A stretch of DNA of 14,282 nucleotides from positions 1 through 14,282 of the forward strand of contig SLPR01000163.1 of NCBI GenBank assembly GCA_007131895.1, read 5' to 3'. The translations under genes and the position numbers were made by a program. Position 1 is the first letter of the stretch. Every line of letters starts with the position of its first letter. The notes under the pieces are model-generated. The model was not told the DNA's origin. It searched no databases and worked only from the letters and a program-made list of their open reading frames with translations. Source of the DNA: Bacteroidales bacterium (GTDB taxonomy: Bacteria; Bacteroidota; Bacteroidia; Bacteroidales; UBA7960). Shown here piece by piece: positions 5,167 through 12,032 of this stretch.

Positions 5167-7014
5167 ATGAACGTAATAGATACACTCAACAAGAAAGCAA
5201 ATCTGAATGTATTGGATCAGGTGCTGAGGACTTTTTTTACTGTCGACAAAAAAATCCTTGAACTGCACAAATGTTCATCCGATGATTTTTTATCGCTGAA
5301 CAGAACCCTGAAGCATAATCATGAGAGAGCCAGTTATATTACTGAAAATGTAAATCTGGCATTCGAGAAAATAGGACCTGAAGGTAACCTGAGCAGTCTG
5401 GGTGTGCTTAAAAACAGCTTCATTGAACTACGACAAGAGTTACATACTTTCGAGGGCGAACTCAACACCAATCTTGAGGTTCTTGAAAGGATACAGTCAA
5501 ACTTCAGCCTGATGTTTGTGCCCATCAATAATTTCAGGCAAAACCTTACTTCTCTTAAGCTTTTGCTCTCTAATATAAAGCTTACCAATAAACTTTACGA
5601 CAGGAGTCTTGAAAATTTTTCGGAGAATGAGTCGGCACGCATTGAAGGGGTTATCAATAAGGTGAAAGAAAGCTGTCCGGTATTCGAGGAAAATATTTAT
5701 GTCATTCAAAATCATCTTAAAACCTTGTACCAGGATTTGGCTGGTATTAAAGACTTTATTTTTATTGATTTACTGAAGAAACTTGATAGCCTTAGCAATG
5801 AAATAGATGTTATTGAAAAGCACAACCAGGAGGCTGCTAACTTAAAGGCAAAAACAGATGTGATAGCCAAAAACTGCAACAGCAGTGTTGGCAGTATCAT
5901 TACCAATCTGCAATACCACGATATTATCAGGCAGAAAATGGACCACATTCAGCAAACCCATAAACTGATTATTGCTGAGTTAAACAACAATGAGAAAACT
6001 GAAGAGAGAGCTACAGAGACGATTCCTAATCCTTTTTTCCTGCAAATTCCACAGATTATTGAAATTCAGACTGCCCAGCTTCTTCATACCAATAAGGAAT
6101 ATCAGAACGCCATTGATCACATCAGCAAAAAAATGACCGAAATTGGTCAGGATATGGCTGCTTTGGCAAGAATCTTTAAATCAATTTCTGTTTTTGAACA
6201 CCAGGGGAGTCATGTTTCGCGCGAGAGAATCAGCGAAGCTTTCAGCAAGCTGATAAACGATAAGCGGGAGTACTTTGGGAAATTCAAAACACTGTCAGAT
6301 GATGTAAGCCTGATTCAGCGAATTGTTAACAATCTATTTGAAAAGTTTCAGGATCTTGAACTGATAGAAAACTCCATTGAACAAACCATTATTGACAAAA
6401 TCAGTTTCGGCAACCTCCTGGTTAGCGAAGAAGGAGAAACGGCTTCTCAGGCCCAGCAGATACTGAAACTTTATGCCGACAACCATTTTGAAAAAAATAA
6501 AATAAGAACCCTTTTAAAAGACACAAACGCACAGTTGAAAGATTTTGGTAAAAACAACAACTTATACGTTTACAACAAAAAGGGGATGGAAAGGATCGAT
6601 CATAATCTGGATACTGCTGAAAAGAGTTTTGCTGACGTTATCAGCAATCTTGACTTTCTTGAAGAGCTCCGGCCCGAAATTCTGGATAGAAGCCAGCAGA
6701 TTGTATCGGCGGGCAAAAAAGTGGTTGCCAACGTGAAGTACTATGATTTTTTTGAGAAAACCATTGATGAACTTATTGGTAAGTTTGAATCTGTAAGTGC
6801 TTTGCTCAATGGGCAGGGACATGGTTATACCGATAGTTCGGAACAGAAAAGAGGGCTGGAGCAGATCCAGAAGTATTATACGATGAAGTCTGAAAGAATT
6901 ATTCACAACCATAGTATTCTCAACACCGGAAAGCCAGAAAAACCAGCCGTAATTTTTGAAACACCTGAAAAGTCAGACAATTCAATCGAAGGTAATGATG
7001 TGGAATTTTTCTGA
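5167..7014 (+). CDS. Helical chemotaxis-cluster protein with CheZ-like D-x-x-x-Q motif; candidate CheY-phosphate phosphatase
   Basis: A soluble protein of 615 residues, almost entirely helical or coiled coil, with no signal peptide or membrane segment. Residues 247-261 (NLQYHDIIRQKMDHI) carry D252 and Q256 in the D-x-x-x-Q pattern of CheZ (E. coli D143/Q147), with matching flanking Phe/Tyr and hydrophobic positions. The protein seems internally duplicated. Around N121-N122 and N388-N389 the hydrophobic pattern aligns without gaps (L127/F394, L130/L397, I137/I404). The NLQYHDIIRQKMD block recurs as NVKYYDFFEKTID (522-534), where D527 is kept but Gln is replaced by K531. The C-terminus is a linker of about 50 residues ending in the acidic-aromatic peptide GNDVEFF, reminiscent of the CheY-docking tail of CheZ. 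It is the first large gene of the chemosensory run, 62 bases before the STAS gene. The phosphatase role is inferred; a scaffold role, or distant kinship to receptor coiled coils, is the alternative. Confidence 0.75.
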   Translation: MNVIDTLNKKANLNVLDQVLRTFFTVDKKILELHKCSSDDFLSLNRTLKHNHERASYITENVNLAFEKIGPEGNLSSLGVLKNSFIELRQELHTFEGELNTNLEVLERIQSNFSLMFVPINNFRQNLTSLKLLLSNIKLTNKLYDRSLENFSENESARIEGVINKVKESCPVFEENIYVIQNHLKTLYQDLAGIKDFIFIDLLKKLDSLSNEIDVIEKHNQEAANLKAKTDVIAKNCNSSVGSIITNLQYHDIIRQKMDHIQQTHKLIIAELNNNEKTEERATETIPNPFFLQIPQIIEIQTAQLLHTNKEYQNAIDHISKKMTEIGQDMAALARIFKSISVFEHQGSHVSRERISEAFSKLINDKREYFGKFKTLSDDVSLIQRIVNNLFEKFQDLELIENSIEQTIIDKISFGNLLVSEEGETASQAQQILKLYADNHFEKNKIRTLLKDTNAQLKDFGKNNNLYVYNKKGMERIDHNLDTAEKSFADVISNLDFLEELRPEILDRSQQIVSAGKKVVANVKYYDFFEKTIDELIGKFESVSALLNGQGHGYTDSSEQKRGLEQIQKYYTMKSERIIHNHSILNTGKPEKPAVIFETPEKSDNSIEGNDVEFF

Positions 7015-7076
7015 CAACTCCTGAAAGATGTTACAAAATATATCCCTAACTCTCACACCCATAAAAAAAGGAAGAT

Positions 7077-7397
7077 ATGCAAACATTTAACCTTAAGACC
7101 GACATATCAGAAGATGGCAAAGGAAAAAAAATCAGGATGATTTTTAGCGGCTATCTTACCCTGCAAAACGCAGCTGAAATCAAGGCAATATTGCAACCCA
7201 TAAACGGGGAGTTTGCAAACTTAGAGCTTTGGGCCAGGGATGTATCTGGAATTGATGTGTCTTTCCTTCAGATTCTTGAATCGTACCGTAAAACTCATGA
7301 GGCGGATGGGAAAAAAGTGAAGATACTCATGGATCTTCCCTACGATTTGAAAACACTGCTTGCCAATGCAGGTATTGCCTATCCTATAAAACAATAA
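7077..7397 (+). CDS. STAS-domain protein of the chemosensory cluster
   Basis: A single STAS domain of 106 residues, the fold of anti-sigma-factor antagonists such as SpoIIAA. The sequence shows a first beta hairpin (KIRMIFSGYLTLQNAAEI), a helix, the core strand LELWARDVSGIDVSFLQIL, and a last strand-helix KVKILMDLPYDLKTLL. In the loop IDVSFLQIL, S62 sits where SpoIIAA has its phosphorylated serine (D-S-S-G), although the following Gly is Phe here. A good Shine-Dalgarno (AAAGGAAG) ends just before ATG 7077. It lies between the D-x-x-x-Q protein and the CheY pair, so it is probably cotranscribed. No matching serine kinase or PP2C phosphatase is visible in the window. The likely role is a protein-binding switch or adaptor linked to CheA signalling; the partner is unknown. 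Confidence 0.8.
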   Translation: MQTFNLKTDISEDGKGKKIRMIFSGYLTLQNAAEIKAILQPINGEFANLELWARDVSGIDVSFLQILESYRKTHEADGKKVKILMDLPYDLKTLLANAGIAYPIKQ

Positions 7398-7441
7398 TCA
7401 CTAAGGTTTCAAGCCACCCGATTGCCTATACTTTTACGAAT

Positions 7442-7807
7442 ATGGAAAAAACCATACTAATTGTCGATGACTCAGAAAGTATCAGAGAAGTTGTAATTTT
7501 CACCCTGGAGAATGCCGGTTATGCTGTTTTGACTGCTATTGACGGAGTGGATGCATTGAAGCAACTCGACGGGAAACACATTGATTTGGTCATTACTGAT
7601 TTACATATGCCCCATATGGATGGAATTGGATTGATCAAAGAAATCCGTAAACTGGATTTCTACAAATACATCCCTATTCTTTACCTGACAACAGAATCGC
7701 AGCACAGCATTAAAATGGAAGCCAAACAGGCTGGAGCTACCGGTTGGATTGTAAAGCCTTTTATGCCCGAAAAGCTCATTGCTGCCATTGGGAAAATCAT
7801 AAAGTAA
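7442..7807 (+). CDS. cheY: CheY-type response regulator, copy 1
   Basis: A stand-alone receiver of 121 residues that takes phosphate from CheA and carries the signal to the output device. Seen: D9/D10 metal site, phosphoacceptor D53 (VITDLHMP), T83 (LTTES) and K105 (VKPF). Position 102, equivalent to E. coli CheY Tyr106, is Trp (GATGWIVKP), as in many non-enteric CheYs. It is about 73 percent identical (88 of 121 residues, hand count, no gaps) to the next gene. The two differ most on helix 2 and its flanking loops (residues 36-46) and helix 3 (70-73, 88-90), the likely partner surfaces, while every catalytic residue is identical. It follows the STAS gene by 44 bases. It could drive motility or act as a phosphate sink for its twin. 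Confidence 0.93.
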   Translation: MEKTILIVDDSESIREVVIFTLENAGYAVLTAIDGVDALKQLDGKHIDLVITDLHMPHMDGIGLIKEIRKLDFYKYIPILYLTTESQHSIKMEAKQAGATGWIVKPFMPEKLIAAIGKIIK

Positions 7808-7879
7808 CCCAGAGTTGAAAAAGCCTTTGGCCACAGGTTGTCTGCAGGCTATTGAAGAATAATAAAATCACACAGTAAA

Positions 7880-8245
7880 ATGGAAAAAACGATAGTAATT
7901 GTTGACGATTCTGAAAGCATCAGGGAAGTGGTAGGATTTACCCTTGTTAATGCCGGGCATAAAGTATTATCAGCCGTGGACGGGCAGGATGCCCTGCGGT
8001 ATTTTAATGGTGAAAAGATAGATTTGGTGGTTACCGATCTTCACATGCCCGTGATGGATGGCATATCGCTGATCAAGGAGATTAGAAGCAAGGATGATTA
8101 CAAGTTTGTGCCCATCCTTTTTCTTACCACAGAGTCTCAGCAGGCCAGAAAAATGGAAGCCAAAGATGCCGGGGCAACAGGCTGGATTGTGAAACCTTTT
8201 GTGCCCGAGAAATTACTCGCAGCGATCAGTAAAGTTGTAAGATAA
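7880..8245 (+). CDS. cheY: CheY-type response regulator, copy 2
   Basis: Also 121 residues, with the same D9/D10, D53, T83, W102 and K105 as copy 1, so both should be phosphorylated. Distinct features against copy 1: G19 for Ile, K28, R40-Y41-F42, K71 and D73, and R90, which make it more charged. The 72-base gap from copy 1 holds no recognisable promoter or terminator. Its TAA (8243-8245) overlaps the ATG of cheA by one base (TAATG), so translation of cheA is probably coupled to this copy; that makes it the copy most tightly matched to CheA in amount. Functional division between the two CheYs cannot be told from sequence. Confidence 0.93.
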   Translation: MEKTIVIVDDSESIREVVGFTLVNAGHKVLSAVDGQDALRYFNGEKIDLVVTDLHMPVMDGISLIKEIRSKDDYKFVPILFLTTESQQARKMEAKDAGATGWIVKPFVPEKLLAAISKVVR

Positions 8246-10398
8246 TGGAGCAGTTTAAAAAAAAATTCCTTGAAGAGGCCAATGATCTCATCAACAGTCT
8301 GGAAGATTCCTTGCTGATTCTGGAGGAAAAGCCCTCAGAAAAAATGATTATTGAAGAGGTGTTCAGGGTTATGCATTCTCTCAAGGGGGGGAGCTCCATG
8401 TTTGGTTTTGACAAGATGGATGCCTTTACTCATGAGCTGGAAACGGTTTACGACCTGATAAGAAACGATTCTTTACAGGTAAGCAGAGAGGTTCTGGATG
8501 CAACCCTGGCAGCGGTTGATCATCTTAAGGTGCTGCTGGAAAATGGCGAGGAGCTATCACCGGCAGAACAAAAAAATCATCAACTGTTGCTTTCGCGCAT
8601 TCACCATATCATAAGCAAAGGAGAATCAGAACAGAACGATGCCGGCAAGCCAAACAAAGCTTCAGAGTTGCCGGATAACACCGATAGTGTGGGCATTACA
8701 AGAGTATATGAGCAGGTTCCAACCTATTATATTACCGTTAGACCGCATCCTGAAATATTTCGAAATGGTACCAACCCCATATTGCTTGTAGACGAACTTC
8801 ACACTTTGGGACATTGTAAAGCTTACCTTAAAAAGAGCGCTTTACCCAAATTTGATGATTTAGACCCGGAATTATGCCATCTGGCTTGGGAAGTGTTCCT
8901 GGCAACAGACAAAACCATAGACGATATCAAGGATGTTTTTATTTTTGTTGAGGATGTTTGTACGGTAATCATTCAAAAAATAGCGGATGTAAATATGTTG
9001 TCAAAGTCATTGTTTGTGAGTGCTATTGATACATTCATGCAATCAGAACAGGCAACAGATATGAAAAATCTTGAGGAGTTTATCGCAAAAACCCTTAACA
9101 GTGATTCTTCCAAAGAAGATGATACTATCGCTATTCGGGCAGATGAAGCTGGCCCAATCAAGCGCCTTACAATCAGTAATATAAGGGTATCTTCAGACAA
9201 GCTCGATGATCTGATGAATCTGGTGAGCGAACTGGTAACTACACAAGCAAGCCTCAGTCTTTTTGCTGAAAACCAGAACAACCCCGAACTTATGTCAATT
9301 GCCGAAAATATCGAGAAAATTTCCAGGCAACTGCGCGACAATACCTTCGAGATCTGTCTCATACCTATCGAAACCATCATAATACGATTCAAGAGGTTGG
9401 TACGGGACCTTTCCAATGAATTGAACAAAGAAATTCAATTTGTGGCTGAAGGTACCGAAACCGAGCTTGACAAAAGCATTATAGACGGTTTAAGCGAGCC
9501 ATTGATGCACATTTTCAGAAATGCGATTGACCATGGTATTGAAAGTGCAGATGATCGTCTGGCCAGGGGAAAACCACGGCAAGGGAAAATAGTGCTCAAG
9601 TCGTATTATTCCGGCACCAATGTTTACATTCAGATTAAAGATGACGGCAAGGGGATTGACGTGGAGAAAATCAGGCAAAAAGCCATTGCCCGGGGGTTCA
9701 TTTCCGCTGACGCAAACCTGTCATACAAAGAACTGCTAAACCTGGTATTCCTGCCAGGGTTCTCCACGGCAGCTAAAATCACTGAAGTTTCCGGACGTGG
9801 TGTTGGTCTTGATGTTGTTGTCAAAAAGATCTCCGATATCAGGGGGGATGTGGAAATTGAGTCTCAGCTTGGTGTGGGAACTACCATCACCATTAAACTC
9901 CCCCTTACCCTGTCTATCATTGACGGATTGCTGGTGAAAATTGATAAAACCCATTTTGTATTGCCACTTGCATCTGTAGATAAATGTTTTGAATTACCAT
10001 TGGAAAAAATCCGAAATGCCTTTAACAATAAAGTGGTTTTAGATGGCAAACAGGTACCCCTGGTTAATCTTCGCAATGAATTTGATATTCATGAAAACAC
10101 CCCTAAGGTGCAGCAAATTATACAGGTGAACCATGATGAAGTTAAGGTAGGATTGTCTGTAGATATAGTGCTGGGCGAATACCAGGCTGTTTTAAAGCCC
10201 CTGGGTCGCATGTTTAAAGACCTCGAAATTGTTTCCGGTGCTACAATACTTGGCGATGGTACTATAGCGCTGGTGCTGGATCCTGCCCGAATCATCAACA
10301 CATTTGACAGGGAAACATTAAATCGCAGGGAAAAATTGTACAGGGATCTCGGAAGCAACAAACAGCAACTGGTAACCCTGAAAGAACTGATTCAATAG
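8245..10398 (+). CDS. cheA: Chemotaxis histidine kinase CheA
   Basis: Receptor-coupled histidine kinase that phosphorylates CheY, acting in the cytosolic array. It has 717 residues, within the usual CheA range. Domains: P1/Hpt with phospho-accepting H44 in MHSLKGGSSMFG; a P2-like region (about 158-250) starting TYYITVRPHPEIF, of the type seen in many non-enteric CheAs and probably binding CheY; P3 dimerisation helices (from about 313, RVSSDKLDDLMNLVSELV); the ATPase domain with N-box N426 (HIFRNAIDHG), G1 DDGKGID (466-472) and G2 GRGVGLD (517-523); and a CheW-like P5 (about 557-700). All catalytic residues are present, so it should be active. The start is fixed by the one-base overlap with cheY copy 2. 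There is no fused receiver domain. Confidence 0.97.
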   Translation: MEQFKKKFLEEANDLINSLEDSLLILEEKPSEKMIIEEVFRVMHSLKGGSSMFGFDKMDAFTHELETVYDLIRNDSLQVSREVLDATLAAVDHLKVLLENGEELSPAEQKNHQLLLSRIHHIISKGESEQNDAGKPNKASELPDNTDSVGITRVYEQVPTYYITVRPHPEIFRNGTNPILLVDELHTLGHCKAYLKKSALPKFDDLDPELCHLAWEVFLATDKTIDDIKDVFIFVEDVCTVIIQKIADVNMLSKSLFVSAIDTFMQSEQATDMKNLEEFIAKTLNSDSSKEDDTIAIRADEAGPIKRLTISNIRVSSDKLDDLMNLVSELVTTQASLSLFAENQNNPELMSIAENIEKISRQLRDNTFEICLIPIETIIIRFKRLVRDLSNELNKEIQFVAEGTETELDKSIIDGLSEPLMHIFRNAIDHGIESADDRLARGKPRQGKIVLKSYYSGTNVYIQIKDDGKGIDVEKIRQKAIARGFISADANLSYKELLNLVFLPGFSTAAKITEVSGRGVGLDVVVKKISDIRGDVEIESQLGVGTTITIKLPLTLSIIDGLLVKIDKTHFVLPLASVDKCFELPLEKIRNAFNNKVVLDGKQVPLVNLRNEFDIHENTPKVQQIIQVNHDEVKVGLSVDIVLGEYQAVLKPLGRMFKDLEIVSGATILGDGTIALVLDPARIINTFDRETLNRREKLYRDLGSNKQQLVTLKELIQ

Positions 10399-10452
10399 AG
10401 AAAATTTGCAGTAGCAAAACCCCTGATGTTCAGGTAAATTAGTAACAGAGAA

Positions 10453-11262
10453 ATGGAAAGAACAATAAAATACAGAAGCATGATGAAAGTCCCGGGCATA
10501 AGAATAACTGCCCTGGTTTCGGTGTGGTTTCTGTTTATGAGTTCGGGTTTGCTACATGCAACACAACCGCAAAGACTGGCCGCCGATCGGCCTGGTTTTG
10601 CATGGGGAACACATACAGTAACTCCGGGAAGTTTCTATCTGGAAACAGGTTTTCAGTATTCTTTCTTTAACGACTCACATTTTTCCAATTATAGCTCTGT
10701 TCCTGTTTTCAATCTCAGAATAGGTATTGTAAACAATCTTGAGCTCTTTGTTTCATGGGATGGTTGGGATATTTATCATCAGCGAAACGAAAATGGAATC
10801 AATACAGATAATCATGATCTAAACCTGCCATTGCTGGGTGTCAAGTACAAACTTGTAACTGCTGAATACTTCACCTTTACACTGCTGGGGCTCCTGGAAG
10901 GCAATGATGATGAAGGTTCATTCACTGTTGACCCGTCTCTGGCATTGCTATGGGACTATTCTTTAACGGATAACCTGGAGCTTTTTGGCATGGCACAAGC
11001 CGGAACAATTTCAGCAAGCAGTGGAAGTGAAATGTCTTACTCTTTTGCTGTTGGTGTCGGGTTTCCCATTGCTGAAAAAATTGAAGCTTTTGCAGAATAT
11101 TTCAACATGTACAATTCGATTTCAAAAAAAATATATCATGGAAATGAAGTGGGCATATTGTTTTTTCTGAATGATAATATACAACTGGATGTTTTTGGCG
11201 GGTATAGCTACGGAAAACATTGGCCCCATTATCTGGGAGCGGGTTTTTCCCAGAGGTTTTAG
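10453..11262 (+). CDS. Outer-membrane beta-barrel protein, transporter-like (MetA-pathway/phenol-degradation-type fold)
   Basis: A protein of 269 residues with a Sec signal peptide. The hydrophobic core is ITALVSVWFLFMSSGLL and cleavage is probably after LLHA. The mature part starts with ADRPGFAWGTHTVTPGSF-like sequence, the signature opening of the putative outer-membrane transporter family related to phenol-degradation MetA proteins. Alternating aromatic/hydrophobic beta strands follow, and the last residue is Phe (GAGFSQRF), typical of barrels inserted by BamA. The start may be ATG 10453, 10480 or 10483; the two later ones give a more normal signal-peptide n-region. It sits between cheA and cheW on the same strand, 54 bases after cheA, so it is probably cotranscribed. 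Its place in a chemosensory cluster is unusual: it may admit the ligand or be a regulated output, but sequence gives no direct proof. Confidence 0.75.
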   Translation: MERTIKYRSMMKVPGIRITALVSVWFLFMSSGLLHATQPQRLAADRPGFAWGTHTVTPGSFYLETGFQYSFFNDSHFSNYSSVPVFNLRIGIVNNLELFVSWDGWDIYHQRNENGINTDNHDLNLPLLGVKYKLVTAEYFTFTLLGLLEGNDDEGSFTVDPSLALLWDYSLTDNLELFGMAQAGTISASSGSEMSYSFAVGVGFPIAEKIEAFAEYFNMYNSISKKIYHGNEVGILFFLNDNIQLDVFGGYSYGKHWPHYLGAGFSQRF

Positions 11263-11269
11263 GTGTTTG

Positions 11270-11302
11270 TTGACGTGTAAGTATTTGACAAGCATATAAT
11301 TG
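11270..11302 (+). promoter_or_regulatory. Candidate promoter upstream of cheW
   Basis: TATAATTG (11295-11302) matches TAnnTTTG except at one base. TTG at 11270-11272 lies 22 bases upstream, and read as TTGACG/TATAAT the spacer is 19 bases. It would start transcription about 42 bases before the cheW ATG and give cheW and the receptor gene their own transcript apart from cheA. Candidate only. Confidence 0.35.
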
Positions 11303-11351
11303 CAAAATAGTGATTCAAATAAATATAGTTTTAACTAAAATTCTTTAAAAG

Positions 11352-11876
11352 ATGAGCGAAACAAAAACCGGCGGCACATTAACATCTTACCTCTCCTTCC
11401 GGTTGGGGGAAGAAATGTTTTCTGCCGATGTAAGTAAGGTGCTGGAAATTCTTGAGATGCGGCCCATCACAAAAGTTCCGCGTTCTCCTTCCTACATGAG
11501 AGGTGTTATCAATCTCAGGGGAAGTGTATTGCCGGTATTGGATACCCGCATAAAATTCGGCATGGCAGCTACTGAAGATACTGTGGATACCTGCATTGTA
11601 GTACTCAACGTGATCATGGAGGGTGAGCCTCTTACACTGGGCGCACTGGTAGATTCAGTAGAAGAGGTGCTCGAACTTACAGAGGCTGATATTGAAGCTC
11701 CTCCTACCATTGGCAGCAAATTCAATCCGGAATATATGCATGGCATGGTGAAAATGGATGATAGTTTCATTATGGTACTCAATGTTGACAAAGTATTCTC
11801 AACTGATGAACTGGTTATGGTAGCCGAAACTACCGAAAAAGCACTGCCTGAAAGTGCTGAAGCCCAGGTAAAGTAA
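11352..11876 (+). CDS. cheW: Chemotaxis coupling protein CheW
   Basis: Adaptor that links receptor tips to the P5 domain of CheA in cytosolic arrays. The 174 residues form one CheW domain: LSFRLGEEMFSADVSKVLEI (first barrel), then the conserved MRGVINLRGSVLPVLD, and the second barrel with LGALVDSVEEVLEL and MHGMVKMDDSFIMVLNVDKV. A short acidic tail (about residues 152-174) extends past the domain. Lengths and motifs are ordinary. It lies 89 bases after the barrel gene and 156 bases before the receptor gene, and a promoter candidate sits just upstream. Together with CheA it is the only coupling protein visible here. Confidence 0.96.
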   Translation: MSETKTGGTLTSYLSFRLGEEMFSADVSKVLEILEMRPITKVPRSPSYMRGVINLRGSVLPVLDTRIKFGMAATEDTVDTCIVVLNVIMEGEPLTLGALVDSVEEVLELTEADIEAPPTIGSKFNPEYMHGMVKMDDSFIMVLNVDKVFSTDELVMVAETTEKALPESAEAQVK

Positions 11877-12032
11877 ATCATTTACCTGCAACAGCGTACA
11901 CACCAGTAAAGCAGAATCGGTTGTGAGTTAAAGGTTGTTCAGAACCCTGTGTTGCAAATACAAATCAAGGGAACAAAAGGGGTTTTCAGTAAAAATTAAA
12001 CAGATTACTAATGATTAACTAAAAGAGGAAAA

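Noticed and set aside
7745..7747. Trp at the CheY position equivalent to Tyr106, as an unusual activating change
   Set aside because: TGWxVKPF is common in CheYs outside enteric bacteria, and both copies have it, so it is not a distinguishing oddity.
11285..11300. TTGACA followed closely by TATAAT as a sigma-70 promoter
   Set aside because: TTGACA at 11285-11290 is only four bases from TATAAT, so they cannot be a -35/-10 pair. The TTG further upstream was used for the candidate instead.
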